Shown here: positions 9,083-18,267 of the stretch, one piece after another
Position numbering within the stretch: the stretch's first letter is position 1
Layout of the letters: each line of letters starts with the position of its first letter
Origin: Vibrio rarus
Lineage (GTDB): Bacteria; Pseudomonadota; Gammaproteobacteria; Enterobacterales; Vibrionaceae
Direction of reading: 5' to 3'
Assembly: GCF_024347075.1 (NCBI RefSeq)
Contig: NZ_AP024900.1
Location: 372,001-436,000 of the forward strand
DNA: 64,000 bases
The notes under the pieces: model-generated
The model's input: only the letters and a program-made list of their open reading frames with translations
What the model was told of the DNA's origin: nothing
The model's database searches: none
Position numbers and translations under genes: made by a program

Positions 9083-10120
9083 GTGAATAGGACTGTACTC
9101 TCGCTCAGTATTGCTTGCGCTCTGAGCTCTGCACCTGCTGCTTTTGCTGTGGAACATGGACCTGCTCCCCAACAAATGGGCGGTAATATTCTAACTCAAG
9201 CCTTAGATTTTGGCGGCCATGTTGGAACGTCGATTGAAATTGAAGACAAAGATATTACCAACTTCAAAACCTGGGGGGGGCAGACAGAAAATGAACGCAC
9301 TACCACCCATGAAGTGATGGGACTGTTTTATAAAAACGCCCACTGGAACTTCTCGTCTTTGTACGCTTTTAAGCTGACTGACCGTGTTAAACGCAGTCAG
9401 GATCGCTCGTACACGGAAACGGAAGATGGTTATAAGCACCTGATTTCGATTAATAAAAAGTTCTCATTACCGAACGGTTTTGAAACTGGCGTTATCTATG
9501 ACCTTGAATACTCACTGGGTACTATTGCGACCACTGCTGGCGTGAGCAACCTGCGTACTACCAATGCAGAACACAGCATTCGCCCTTATTTCAACTTTTA
9601 CAGCAATAAGTACGATGGAGGCTTCCAGTCCAACCTTGAATACCTCTACAACGATGAAGATAAATCGGCGTGGGGTACTCGAGTTGAAGAAGGTTACTCG
9701 GTGTTAGTTAGGCCCTATAAACGTTTTGGTAACTGGGAGTTGGGTGTAGAGTTCTACTACCAGGTTAAAGACAACAAAGCGCATAACAGTGATGGCTCAA
9801 TTAACGAAATGAGTGACTTTACTGAAAAGTATGTTGAGCCAATCGTGCAGTACAGCTTTGAAGATGCTGGCACCTTATACGTTCGTGCTCGTTACGGTGA
9901 AAACGAAACCAAACATACACAAGGTTGGGCTTCAGGAGAGGAGTACTTTAAAGATATTCGTAAAGCCACTATTGGTTACGAACAGTCTGTCGGTGATAAC
10001 TGGTTGCTGAAAGGTGAGTACGAGTGGGCCAAAGATACTGAAACCTTCACTCAGCTTGCTGGAGAGGAGAAGGTCGTTGAGCAGAACACCTTCTTTCTCC
10101 AGGCTATTTATCGTTTGTAA
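9083..10120 (+). CDS. Outer-membrane channel, probable oligosaccharide porin (CymA/OmpG-like in role)
   Basis: A 345-residue protein with a signal peptide (MNRTVLSLSIACALSSAPAAFA) and alternating aromatic/polar strands through the whole mature part. Examples are WNFSSLYAFKL, GGFQSNLEYLYN, WELGVEFYYQV, GTLYVRARYG and NTFFLQAIYRL. These look like a 12-14-strand monomeric beta-barrel. The final residue is Leu rather than the usual Phe or Trp. The size and location beside a cyclodextrin/maltodextrin importer recall CymA, the cyclodextrin channel of Klebsiella, but I do not claim direct homology. It starts with GTG behind TAAGGA. It is the first gene of the rightward operon. Confidence 0.75.
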   Translation: MNRTVLSLSIACALSSAPAAFAVEHGPAPQQMGGNILTQALDFGGHVGTSIEIEDKDITNFKTWGGQTENERTTTHEVMGLFYKNAHWNFSSLYAFKLTDRVKRSQDRSYTETEDGYKHLISINKKFSLPNGFETGVIYDLEYSLGTIATTAGVSNLRTTNAEHSIRPYFNFYSNKYDGGFQSNLEYLYNDEDKSAWGTRVEEGYSVLVRPYKRFGNWELGVEFYYQVKDNKAHNSDGSINEMSDFTEKYVEPIVQYSFEDAGTLYVRARYGENETKHTQGWASGEEYFKDIRKATIGYEQSVGDNWLLKGEYEWAKDTETFTQLAGEEKVVEQNTFFLQAIYRL

Positions 10121-10148
10121 AAATCGTTTATTTGCTTAAGGAAATCCT

Positions 10149-11174
10149 ATGATCACAGTTTTAGAAATTGCCCAGTTAATTGGCGGCCAGATAGATGGTG
10201 ACCCGAGTTTAACTGTGGATACGGTTGTGCCGCTGAATAGCCTTGATGAAGGGGGATTAGCTATCGTATTTTCTAAAGCTGAACTCAAAATGATCGAAAG
10301 TTCAAAAGCGGACGTGATCATAGGACCTGCAAGCATTTTAACCAGCAACGCCAGATGTAAGATAGTGATTGAGTCGCTTAAAGCGCAAACACTGAATGCC
10401 CTGCTACGTTATTACAAAGTACATAAGTATCAACTGTTTGAGCAGGGTAATACCTCAGACAATCCCGATGTCTATATCGGCAAGCACTGCACTATTGGCA
10501 ACAACTGCCACTTTATGCCTGGCGTAAAAATCATGAATGGTGTGACCATTGGCGACAATGTTGCTATTCATGCCAATACGGTGATTAAAGAGGGCACGGT
10601 GATTGGCAATAACGTTACTATCGACTCCAATAACGCCATCGGTAATTTCAGCTTCGAATATATGAATGGCCAACATGGCGAATTTGAACGAGTGGAAAGT
10701 GTCGGACGAGTTATCATCGAGGACGATGTTGAGATCGGCTGTAACAACACCATAGATCGCGGCACTCTGGGAAATACCGTGATTGGCAAAGGGACTAAGA
10801 TAGATAACCTGGTCCAGATTGGTCATGACTGCAAAGTGGGCCAGCATTGTCTGCTGGTTTCTCAGGTAGGTTTAGCCGGACACACAGTTCTTGGTCATCA
10901 TGTCATTGTCCACGGACAGGCAGGCACCGCTGGCCATATCACTATCGGTGACCACTCAGTCATTAAAGCTAAATCAGGCGTCAGCCAGTCATTTCCTGCT
11001 CATAGCGATCTATTTGGGTACCCAGCCAAAGATGCTCGTGCTTATTACAAAAACCTGGCGGTGCTGAACAAGCTTACCCGCCAGTTTGATAGCAAAAAAC
11101 AATCTAAAACTACGCCAAAATCTGACCAGCCTAGCCACTGGCTTAAACGCTTATTCACTGGCTATAAGGCCTAA
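10149..11174 (+). CDS. LpxD-like UDP-3-O-acylglucosamine N-acyltransferase paralogue
   Basis: A 341-residue protein with the LpxD layout. An N-terminal uridine-binding domain (~1-95) leads into a left-handed beta-helix of hexapeptide repeats (~100-290; [35 protein letters not shown]), and a helical tail ends it. The segment [14 protein letters not shown] keeps the QIGH(N/D)C motif bearing the LpxD catalytic His. LpxD adds the second hydroxyacyl chain to UDP-GlcN in lipid A synthesis. The housekeeping lpxD normally lies with fabZ and lpxA, which are not here, so this is probably a second copy. It sits 28 bp after the channel gene, a surprising place. It could instead acylate another amino sugar. 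Confidence 0.85.
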   Translation: MITVLEIAQLIGGQIDGDPSLTVDTVVPLNSLDEGGLAIVFSKAELKMIESSKADVIIGPASILTSNARCKIVIESLKAQTLNALLRYYKVHKYQLFEQGNTSDNPDVYIGKHCTIGNNCHFMPGVKIMNGVTIGDNVAIHANTVIKEGTVIGNNVTIDSNNAIGNFSFEYMNGQHGEFERVESVGRVIIEDDVEIGCNNTIDRGTLGNTVIGKGTKIDNLVQIGHDCKVGQHCLLVSQVGLAGHTVLGHHVIVHGQAGTAGHITIGDHSVIKAKSGVSQSFPAHSDLFGYPAKDARAYYKNLAVLNKLTRQFDSKKQSKTTPKSDQPSHWLKRLFTGYKA

Positions 11175-11192
11175 TTCAATTGTTAAGGATTT

Positions 11193-11678
11193 ATGATGAA
11201 AAAAGTTATTCTACCTCTGTTACTCAGTGTTTTTGCTGCTGGCTGTTCCAGCACCAGTGAAAATACCAACCAAGTTATCTCGACGAATACGGATAGTCTG
11301 CTGGCGAAATGTGATTTGCCAACGGTTGAGGATCGCGGTCCGATTCGTCCGTCACTGTTTGTAGTCGGAACCTTTGATCAAGGTCATTGGATTCACCTGG
11401 AAGATCGCGAAATGAGCCATAAGGGCAATGGCATCTATCAGGTTGTTCATCAAGAGAAAGCCGGTGTGGTTAATGTCCAGTTTGCAACCATGAACTGGAA
11501 CCCGCAATTCACAGTGTCGGGACGCGAAATGGGCGTCAATCAGGAAATCGCTTTGAAGCGCGGTGGTTTTGCTAAAAACACCCGGGTCGAAATCCCTGCT
11601 GATGGCGAGTATGTCTGGTCAATTCAAATTGGCGAAGATAAAAAGCCAATTCGTGCCATGATTGCCACTTGTCAGTAA
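11193..11678 (+). CDS. Small lipoprotein with a possible starch-binding-like fold
   Basis: 161 residues with a lipoprotein signal (MMKKVILPLLLSVFAAGC; Cys at ~18). The mature part contains SLFVVGTFDQGHWIHLEDREM, then HKGNGIYQVVHQEKAGVVNVQFATMNWNP. This matches the rhythm of X25/CBM-like modules of amylases (GxFNxW...GdGxYxxxxxLxxGxxxFKxA). If so, it is an envelope-anchored glucan-binding protein aiding uptake. It sits 18 bp after the LpxD-like gene in the same operon. The lipoprotein call is firm; glucan binding is inferred from weak pattern similarity plus context. Confidence 0.6.
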   Translation: MMKKVILPLLLSVFAAGCSSTSENTNQVISTNTDSLLAKCDLPTVEDRGPIRPSLFVVGTFDQGHWIHLEDREMSHKGNGIYQVVHQEKAGVVNVQFATMNWNPQFTVSGREMGVNQEIALKRGGFAKNTRVEIPADGEYVWSIQIGEDKKPIRAMIATCQ

Positions 11679-11780
11679 TACCGTGCCGCTAGAGTTATTC
11701 TGGCGGCTTTAAGTTCATCGCTTAATGCACAAAGGTTGTGCCGTAAGTTATGAGTTTATAAAACTTTATTTGGAGTACCC

Positions 11781-12920
11781 ATGGCAACAGTTAGCCTAAA
11801 ACAAGTAGAAAAACAGTATGACAACGGCTTCAAGGCGGTACACGGGATTGATCTCGAGATCAATGAAGGTGAATTCATGGTGTTTGTCGGCCCATCAGGC
11901 TGCGCTAAATCGACCACATTAAGAATGATTGCTGGTCTTGAATCGATTTCATCTGGTGATGTTCATATAGGTGATCGCAGAGTCAATGATTTACCACCGA
12001 AAGATCGCGGAATCGCGATGGTGTTTCAAAATTACGCTCTTTACCCGCACAAGACAGTTTTCGACAACATGGCTTTCGGTCTAAAGATGGCGAAGAAGCC
12101 TAAAGATGAAATTAAGAGAATGGTTGAAGAAGCGGCAGAGAAATTAGAAATCACTGATCTGCTCTATCGTAAACCAAAAGAGATGTCTGGTGGTCAGCGT
12201 CAGCGTGTGGCGGTTGGTCGCGCTATTGTTCGTAAACCGGATGTATTTCTATTCGATGAGCCCCTATCGAATCTGGATGCCAAGCTGCGTGTGTCTATGC
12301 GGGTGAAAATCGCCCAGCTTCATCAGTCTCTTAAGGATGAAGGCAATCCGGCAACCATGATTTATGTGACCCACGATCAGACCGAAGCGTTGACGCTCGG
12401 TGACCGTATTTGTGTTCTGAATCAGGGCAAAATCATGCAGGTTGATACGCCAGTGAACCTTTACAACTACCCAGCTAATCGCTTTGTCGCAAGCTTTATC
12501 GGCTCTCCGGCAATGAACCTGGTCGATACAGCGCTGCGTCGTAATGGCGAGAATCTTATCGTCGAAATTGCACCGTCTGCCCGCATTCTTATCCCGAAAG
12601 CAATACAAGCAGAGCTTGAACAGTACGTCGATAACCCAGTCTGCTTTGGTATCCGTCCGGAGCATATCTCACTGGCACAAGAGAATGAAACACTGAATAC
12701 CTTCGAAGGCAAGCTGTCGGTCGTTGAGAATCTGGGTAATGAAAAATACCTCTACTTCACTGTTGGTGGTAACGAGTTGATTGCTCGCGTGCAAGATCAG
12801 TCGATCACGACAGCAGACATTGGGCGAACTTTCCTATTCAACCTCAACACTGAATTCTGCCATATCTTCGATTTTAACAATGAAAAAAACCTAATTCACA
12901 GCCGACCCTACTCGGCTTAG
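11781..12920 (+). CDS. MalK-type ABC transporter ATPase
   Basis: 379 residues. The nucleotide-binding domain (~1-235) has Walker A GPSGCAKSTT (Ala where most MalK proteins have Gly), Q-loop VFQNYALYPHKTV, signature MSGGQRQRVAVGRA, Walker B VFLFDEPLSNLDAKLR and switch YVTHDQTEA. A C-terminal OB-like regulatory domain (~240-379) is typical of MalK/UgpC-type subunits. It would power the MalF/MalG-type permeases of the opposite operon. A 102-bp gap separates it from the lipoprotein gene, and TGGAG stands before the start. Carrying the ATPase in the divergent operon means that both operons must be expressed for transport. Confidence 0.93.
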   Translation: MATVSLKQVEKQYDNGFKAVHGIDLEINEGEFMVFVGPSGCAKSTTLRMIAGLESISSGDVHIGDRRVNDLPPKDRGIAMVFQNYALYPHKTVFDNMAFGLKMAKKPKDEIKRMVEEAAEKLEITDLLYRKPKEMSGGQRQRVAVGRAIVRKPDVFLFDEPLSNLDAKLRVSMRVKIAQLHQSLKDEGNPATMIYVTHDQTEALTLGDRICVLNQGKIMQVDTPVNLYNYPANRFVASFIGSPAMNLVDTALRRNGENLIVEIAPSARILIPKAIQAELEQYVDNPVCFGIRPEHISLAQENETLNTFEGKLSVVENLGNEKYLYFTVGGNELIARVQDQSITTADIGRTFLFNLNTEFCHIFDFNNEKNLIHSRPYSA

Positions 12921-12946
12921 TTAATGACAATAACGGGGAACCTCTA

Positions 12947-13318
12947 ATGACAACACGGATACTGATTTGCAGCGTTCTGCTTGCGACGCTGGCCATAGGC
13001 GGCGGATTTTAGGCACCAGCAATAAGTGCAGAAACCGCGGCTGACAGCAGCGACGATTTCAGGCTGGAAACTATCTATTTCGTCTTCTTAGATCGATTTA
13101 GTGATGGCGATGCGACAAACAACAGTGGTAATAACCCATTGACGTACGACCCTAACAACCTCAAGAAGTATGTGGGTGGTGACACTAGAGGTTTGATCAA
13201 CAAGCTGCCGTATCTCAAATCTCTCGGTATCACTGCGATATGGATTACTCCGACGGTAGATAATGCCGACAACCTTGATGTTAGTGGTGGGCTGGCGGGA
13301 GTCCATTTGCCCATCTAA
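12947..13318 (+). pseudogene. Truncated cyclodextrin glucanotransferase/alpha-amylase-like gene
   Basis: The frame begins ATG at 12947 with a signal-peptide-like start (MTTRILICSVLLATLAIGGGF), then meets an in-frame TAG at 13010. It continues as a secreted GH13 N-terminus: ETIYFVFLDRFSDGDATNN, then KYVGGDTRGLINKLPYLKSLGITAIWITPTVDN. These match the start of cyclodextrin glucanotransferases and related secreted amylases (Y..FVDRFSDGD..NN, Y.GGDW.GIINKI..L..LGITAIWI). The frame ends at 13318 before any catalytic residue, so at least 80% of the gene is lost. It lies 27 bp after the ATPase gene as the operon's last member. Confidence 0.8.
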
Positions 13319-13520
13319 CTTATTGATTTGTAATAGCTTAAGTGTCCTGATGATTGTTTGGGTATAAATTGTGTAATAATCAATTTTTCATACCTACTCG
13401 TGAGGTTGATCACTTAATTTAAGGTGTTATGCACCGATGAAAGCCCGTTTAGTTCCTTATTTGTCAGTTAAACTCCGTTAATTCTGTGTCCAGGTTTTTT
13501 GGTGTGGCTCATACTTCCCT
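13319..13520. other. Non-coding right end of the rnpB island
   Basis: About 200 bp of AT-rich sequence between the broken amylase-like gene and the right attachment repeat. No convincing ORF, terminator or IS end was found. It would be expected to contain recombinase arm-binding sites, but none can be recognised without the cognate enzyme. Confidence 0.5.
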
Positions 13521-13542
13521 GCTTATAGGTATGCTCCACCTC
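13521..13542 (+). repeat. Right attachment-site repeat (attR), copy of the rnpB 3' end
   Basis: Exact 22-bp copy of 891-912, two bases before the A-tract of the terminator at 13545. Upstream of it the sequence does not resemble rnpB, so it is an isolated copy of the RNA gene's tail. This order marks the right junction of the island. Confidence 0.88.
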
Positions 13543-13544
13543 TT

Positions 13545-13575
13545 AAAAAAGCCCCGCCTTAAAGCGGGGCTTTTT
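13545..13575 (+). terminator. Rho-independent terminator, presumed original rnpB terminator
   Basis: GCCCCGC (13551-13557) pairs with GCGGGGC (13564-13570) and is followed by five T residues; six A residues stand before it. It directly follows the rnpB-tail repeat. Before island insertion it would have lain 2 bp after the rnpB 3' end. Confidence 0.9.
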
Positions 13576-13731
13576 GCTATTGGTCAAATTTTCTTGTGCA
13601 CTCCTTTCTTTAAATGCAATCCTTTGCATTGTTTAAGTAATAATTTGGTGAATTTAGTGACTAACGCTGACTAAATCAGACTATTTCAGTACACTAAGCT
13701 CATAGTTCTCTAATTAACCCGAGCTTTTGTA
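13576..13731. promoter_or_regulatory. Upstream region of the dcw cluster, lacking mraZ
   Basis: The 156 bp between the rnpB terminator and rsmH is too short for mraZ (~150 codons), which usually starts dcw clusters. It holds two direct repeats TGACTAA (13658-13664 and 13668-13674), one helical turn apart. These also form an inverted pair ATTTAGT (13652-13658) / ACTAAAT (13670-13676). They could bind a regulator of the cluster. I could not assign a clear -35/-10 pair. Confidence 0.45.
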
Positions 13732-14682
13732 ATGAGCGATACCTTTAAACACGTCTCCGTTTTACTGGAAGAATCCATTGATGGTTTAAACATCAAGCCT
13801 GATGGCACTTATATTGATGGCACTTTTGGTCGAGGCGGTCATAGCCGAACCATATTGTCTAAATTGGGTGAAAACGGTCGATTGTTTAGTATTGATAGGG
13901 ATCCTCAAGCCATTGCCGAAGCCGCTAAAATTGAAGATCCTAGGTTCACCATCATCCATGGTCCGTTTTCTGGTATGAAAGAATACGCTGAAGAACGATC
14001 TTTGGTGGGACAAGTGGACGGTGTGTTATTGGATCTCGGGGTATCTTCACCGCAATTAGATGATGCGGAACGTGGCTTTAGCTTTATGAAAGACGGCCCG
14101 CTAGATATGCGTATGGACCCAACGTCGGGCATTCCAGTGTCGCAGTGGTTAATGGACGCGGATGTAGAAGATATTACTTGGGTCATTCGTGAGTTTGGTG
14201 AAGATAAGCATGCATGGCGAATAGCCAAAGCCATTGTCGCGTATCGTGAAAATGAAGAAAACGAGCCGCTACTTCGCACCGGTCAACTTGCCAAGCTGAT
14301 CTCCGAAGCTGCCCCTAAAAGTTTTAAAGAGAAGAAGCACCCAGCAACGCGCTCTTTCCAAGCCTTTCGTATTTACATCAACAGTGAATTAGATGAGATT
14401 GCCACCGCGTTAAATGGCGCTAAAGATATTTTAGCCCCAGAAGGGCGTTTGTCTGTGATTAGCTTCCACTCTTTAGAAGACCGCATGGTGAAGCAATTTA
14501 TTCGTAAAGAAAGCCGTGGCCCACAAGTCCCTCATGGCATACCGATGACAGAAGAGCAGATTCGAGCTCTAGGTAGTGCGGCGATGAAAGCGGTAAGCAA
14601 GGCCATTAAACCCTCCACTACAGAATTGGATGTAAATATTAGAGCAAGAAGCTCAGTACTGAGAATTGCGGAAAAACTATGA
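13732..14682 (+). CDS. rsmH: 16S rRNA (cytosine-1402 N4)-methyltransferase RsmH (MraW)
   Basis: 316 residues, family length. It N4-methylates C1402 of 16S rRNA, the same nucleotide that RsmI 2'-O-methylates. Motifs: HVSVLLEE at the N-terminus, SAM-binding [12 protein letters not shown] (~27-38), [17 protein letters not shown] (~97-113), [16 protein letters not shown], and the C-terminal [14 protein letters not shown]. It is the first gene of the dcw run here and overlaps ftsL by 4 bp (ATGA). Confidence 0.98.
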   Translation: MSDTFKHVSVLLEESIDGLNIKPDGTYIDGTFGRGGHSRTILSKLGENGRLFSIDRDPQAIAEAAKIEDPRFTIIHGPFSGMKEYAEERSLVGQVDGVLLDLGVSSPQLDDAERGFSFMKDGPLDMRMDPTSGIPVSQWLMDADVEDITWVIREFGEDKHAWRIAKAIVAYRENEENEPLLRTGQLAKLISEAAPKSFKEKKHPATRSFQAFRIYINSELDEIATALNGAKDILAPEGRLSVISFHSLEDRMVKQFIRKESRGPQVPHGIPMTEEQIRALGSAAMKAVSKAIKPSTTELDVNIRARSSVLRIAEKL

Positions 14683-15017
14683 GCAAACCAGAAACCTTGA
14701 TTCAAACTAATGTACCGCCATTAGGGAAAATCATTTTACGCGACATGCTGACAGCAGGTCGCGTTCCTCTACTGTTGTTAATCGTGCTATTTTTTAGTGC
14801 GATAACGGTAGTGCTAACCACACAGATGACGCGCCAAGTTATTTCAAAAAAAGAACAGGCACTGGAACAGCGTGAAACACTGGATGATGAGTGGCGAAAC
14901 CTCATCCTTGAAGAAAATGCACTTTCAGAACACAGTCGTGTGCAAAAAATAGCTATCTCAGATCTCGACATGAAACGTCCTGACTCTGATAAGGAAGTCC
15001 TAGTTAAACTGCAATGA
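14679..15017 (+). CDS. ftsL: Cell division protein FtsL
   Basis: 112 residues with one transmembrane helix (~30-50, [20 protein letters not shown]) and a periplasmic coiled coil (~55-95) carrying leucine-type heptads. FtsL forms the FtsQLB complex that activates the FtsWI septal synthase. Sequence conservation in this family is low, so position between rsmH and ftsI, length and topology carry the call. It overlaps both neighbours by 4 bp. Confidence 0.93.
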   Translation: MSKPETLIQTNVPPLGKIILRDMLTAGRVPLLLLIVLFFSAITVVLTTQMTRQVISKKEQALEQRETLDDEWRNLILEENALSEHSRVQKIAISDLDMKRPDSDKEVLVKLQ

Positions 15018-16771
15018 AATCTCCTAAGAAAAAAGCCACCAAAAGCAGCAAAAAGCCGGTTCGTAAAAAAGTGGCTGCGAAACGGTTAGAACCTGCAGAC
15101 ACCAGTATTATTAAATGGCGCTATCAAATGGTGATCGCCTTCATTTTGTTCATGCTTGGGGCATTATTAGTTCGCGTGGCGTATATCCAAGTTATTGAAC
15201 CGGACTCTTTGATAAAGCAAGGGGACATGCGTTCGGTGCGTGTGAAAGCTCTGCCTTCTGCACGCGGCATTATTTCCGACCGTAATGGTGAACAAATTGC
15301 GGTGAGTGTTCCTGTTGAGGCGGTTTATGCCGATCCTCATACTGTCTTTACTAAAGGTGATGCCTTGCAGGATGTTGCCCGTTGGCATGCGCTAGCTGAT
15401 GTTCTTCACTTAGACAGAGAAAGCTTGATCCATCAAATCGACAAAAATAAAAACCGTCGCTTTATTTACTTGCAACGCCAAGTGAGCCCGGCGATGGCGA
15501 AATACATTAAAGAGCTCAAGCTTCGTGGTGTCGGTTTAAGAGATGAGTCCCGTCGCTACTATCCAACAGGTGAGGTCAGTGCACACGTGGTTGGCGTAAC
15601 TGGGATTGATAGTCACGGCTTGGAAGGGGTAGAGAAGAGCTACGATAAATGGTTATCAGGCCATGCCGGTTCACGCAAAGTGCGCAAAGATAGAGATGGA
15701 CGCGTAGTAGAGAACATTTCTATGAAGGAGAGTAAGCAGGGTAGTCCTCTACAACTCACCATAGATCAACGCTTGCAAGCAATCTCTTATCGCGCGATTA
15801 AACAAGCAGTGGCTGACCATAGAGCAACCTCTGGTAGTGTGGTGCTCATTGATGTGAAGACCGGTGGGATATTAGCAATGGTGAACTCACCGTCTTATAA
15901 CCCAAATACTCGCGATCAATTGCAGACATTTAGAATGCGTAATCGCTCTATTACCGATGCATTGGAGCCGGGATCTTCCGTTAAACCGTTTGTGGTATTA
16001 GCCGCTTTAGATAATGGCACTGCGGATCTCAATACCATTATTGATACGGGTAATGGGATCATGCGCATTGGTGGCAGTCGTGTTCGCGATAGTGTCAAAG
16101 TGGGCAAGGCGGATCTAAAAACGATCCTTAAAAAGTCCAGTAACATTGGTGTGACTCACTTAGCATTAGGTATGCCATTAGATTCGTTATTAGGCATGTA
16201 TCAATCGGTTGGATTTGGTTCGGCATCGGGGATTAACCTTGTTGGGGAAACCACAGGTTTATTCCCTAATCGACGTCGCTGGTCGAAGTTTGAAATAGCC
16301 ACTTTAGCCTTTGGTTACGGGTTAACCGTATCGCCATTACAATTGGCTCACGCCTATGCCACTTTGGGAAGTTACGGCAGTTTTAAACCACTTCACATAG
16401 TGAAGGATGGCAAAAAACTAGAAGCCAAACAGATAGCCGATCCGCAACATGTTCGAGAAGTTCTCGAAATGCTTGAGGGGGTGACTCACAAAGGCGGTAC
16501 TGCAACGCGAGCGGCGGTACCGGGTTATCGAGTTGGGGCTAAAACCGGTACCTCTCGAAAAGCCAAAGCGGGTGGCTATAGTGATGAATATGTAACCATC
16601 ACCGCAGGCGTCGCTCCTATCAGTAATCCAAGGGTGGCGTTGGTAGTGGTAGTGAATGAACCTCAAGGTGATGATTATTACGGCGGTTCTGTGGCTGCGC
16701 CAGTATTCTCCGAAGTTTTAAAGGGGGCATTACAAATTTTGAATGTGCCGCCTGACGCAAATAAAAGTTAA
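15014..16771 (+). CDS. ftsI: Septal peptidoglycan transpeptidase FtsI (PBP3)
   Basis: 585 residues: basic cytoplasmic tail (~1-35), membrane anchor (~38-60), non-catalytic pedestal, then the penicillin-binding transpeptidase domain. The three active-site motifs are present: S321-S-V-K in [11 protein letters not shown]375-S-N and K510-T-G in [10 protein letters not shown]. It cross-links septal peptidoglycan as the partner of the FtsW glycosyltransferase. The start overlaps ftsL by 4 bp. Confidence 0.98.
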   Translation: MKSPKKKATKSSKKPVRKKVAAKRLEPADTSIIKWRYQMVIAFILFMLGALLVRVAYIQVIEPDSLIKQGDMRSVRVKALPSARGIISDRNGEQIAVSVPVEAVYADPHTVFTKGDALQDVARWHALADVLHLDRESLIHQIDKNKNRRFIYLQRQVSPAMAKYIKELKLRGVGLRDESRRYYPTGEVSAHVVGVTGIDSHGLEGVEKSYDKWLSGHAGSRKVRKDRDGRVVENISMKESKQGSPLQLTIDQRLQAISYRAIKQAVADHRATSGSVVLIDVKTGGILAMVNSPSYNPNTRDQLQTFRMRNRSITDALEPGSSVKPFVVLAALDNGTADLNTIIDTGNGIMRIGGSRVRDSVKVGKADLKTILKKSSNIGVTHLALGMPLDSLLGMYQSVGFGSASGINLVGETTGLFPNRRRWSKFEIATLAFGYGLTVSPLQLAHAYATLGSYGSFKPLHIVKDGKKLEAKQIADPQHVREVLEMLEGVTHKGGTATRAAVPGYRVGAKTGTSRKAKAGGYSDEYVTITAGVAPISNPRVALVVVVNEPQGDDYYGGSVAAPVFSEVLKGALQILNVPPDANKS

Positions 16772-16779
16772 TAAATAAT

Positions 16780-18267
16780 ATGAATATGCAATGTACCCTA
16801 CAGCACTTGCTCCAGCCTTGGTTGGTTGATTTGAGTGACAATTTGGCGAATATCACGGTCTCTAATTTAGAGTTAGATAGCCGAAATATCACAGCAGGCT
16901 CAACATTTGTGGCTATCAATGGTCACCAAGTGGATGGGCGAAGGTTTATCGCCAGCGCTATACAGTCAGGGGCAAACCTAGTGATTGCCGAAAGTGATGA
17001 GCACTCTCCTCACGGCCATGTTGTATGGCAAGAGCAAACGCCAATTGTTTATATTAACGAGCTGAGTCAGAATTTATCTGCATTAGCTAATCGTTTATAT
17101 GCCTTTGAAGGTATGGATTTAATTGCTGTAACTGGGACCAATGGGAAAACCACGATTACCCAGATCATTGCGCAATGGTTAGAAAGTGTTGGTCAGCGTG
17201 CGGCTGTCATGGGCACGACAGGTAACGGGTTTCTGTCCTCTTTGAAAGAGGCAAAAAATACCACGGGTAGCGCCATTGAAATATGCAAAACTTTGGCGCA
17301 ACTAAAGGGGTTAGGCGCGCAAATTACCGCCTTAGAAACCTCCTCGCATGGTTTAGTGCAACACAGGATTAAACATTTACCGTTTGCCGCTGGCGTATTT
17401 ACCAATTTAAGCCGAGACCATTTGGATTACCACGGTAATATGGCGGAATATGCGAAAGCAAAATTGAGTCTATTTACTGAGCACTCTTGTCAACATAAGA
17501 TCATCAATTCAGATGATGCTATTGGTCAAGAGTGGTTGCAGATCATCCCAGATGCCATTGCTGTCTCCTTGTTAAGCAAGCCACAAACTCAGCAATATAT
17601 GTATGCCAGTCACATCCGTTATTCAGAGCAAGGGATCGATATCGTTTTTGAAAGCTCATGGGGCGCGGGCACGTTACATGCCCCTCTCATTGGCGAATTT
17701 AATGCGAGTAATTTATTGTTAGCACTGACTACCTTGCTGAGTTTAGGTATAGATATTAAAGCCTTACAGCAAGCAGCCAAGAAATTACAACCTGTTATTG
17801 GCCGAATGGAACTCTTTCAAACGGCTGACAAAGCTAAAGTAGTAGTGGATTATGCTCATACTCCTGACGCGCTAGAGAAAGCGCTACGTGCATTAAGAGT
17901 GCATTGCGTGGGACAACTTTGGGTGATTTGTGGTTGTGGTGGTGATAGGGATAAAGGCAAGCGCCCTATGATGGCTGCAATAGGGGAGCAGTTTGCGGAT
18001 CGTGTGATCTTAGCCGACGATAACCCTCGTAGTGAGTGCCCCGCACAAATTATTCAAGATATGTTAGCGGGTGTCACGGACCCAAAATGGGTCATTATTG
18101 AGCACGATAGATTTAAAGCATTGTCTTATGCCATTGCCAATGCGCATTCACAAGACATTATATTACTTGCAGGAAAAGGGCATGAGGATTATCAAGTGTT
18201 AGGAGATAACACCATTCACTACTCTGATCGTGAATCAGCAATGACTCTGTTGGAGATCACTCAATGA
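16780..18267 (+). CDS. murE: UDP-MurNAc-L-Ala-D-Glu:meso-diaminopimelate ligase MurE
   Basis: 495 residues in the three-domain Mur ligase layout. The ATP loop TGTNGKTT begins near residue 118. The diaminopimelate-specificity motif DNPR is at 414-417, so the third stem-peptide residue is meso-DAP as in other gammaproteobacteria. It also has [10 protein letters not shown] and the C-terminal [10 protein letters not shown]. It acts in the cytoplasm after MurD and before MurF. The gene overlaps murF by 4 bp. Confidence 0.98.
   Translation: MNMQCTLQHLLQPWLVDLSDNLANITVSNLELDSRNITAGSTFVAINGHQVDGRRFIASAIQSGANLVIAESDEHSPHGHVVWQEQTPIVYINELSQNLSALANRLYAFEGMDLIAVTGTNGKTTITQIIAQWLESVGQRAAVMGTTGNGFLSSLKEAKNTTGSAIEICKTLAQLKGLGAQITALETSSHGLVQHRIKHLPFAAGVFTNLSRDHLDYHGNMAEYAKAKLSLFTEHSCQHKIINSDDAIGQEWLQIIPDAIAVSLLSKPQTQQYMYASHIRYSEQGIDIVFESSWGAGTLHAPLIGEFNASNLLLALTTLLSLGIDIKALQQAAKKLQPVIGRMELFQTADKAKVVVDYAHTPDALEKALRALRVHCVGQLWVICGCGGDRDKGKRPMMAAIGEQFADRVILADDNPRSECPAQIIQDMLAGVTDPKWVIIEHDRFKALSYAIANAHSQDIILLAGKGHEDYQVLGDNTIHYSDRESAMTLLEITQ

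Larger units (their letters stand above)
913..13542. mobile_element. 12.6-kb genomic island integrated at the 3' end of rnpB
   Basis: The segment is bounded by exact 22-bp direct repeats. The left copy completes rnpB. The right copy sits two bases before a strong rho-independent terminator of the kind that follows rnpB. A tyrosine-recombinase N-terminal fragment lies just inside the left end, as expected for an integrative element. The cargo is an alpha-glucan oligosaccharide uptake and hydrolysis locus in two divergent operons, plus an LpxD paralogue. The integrase is truncated and an IS6-type transposase is broken, so the element is probably fixed. The boundaries are seen in the sequence; mobility is inferred. 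Confidence 0.82.

Noticed and set aside
12264..12665. A 133-codon minus-strand ORF inside the MalK-type ATPase gene
   Set aside because: Antisense shadow of conserved ABC motifs.
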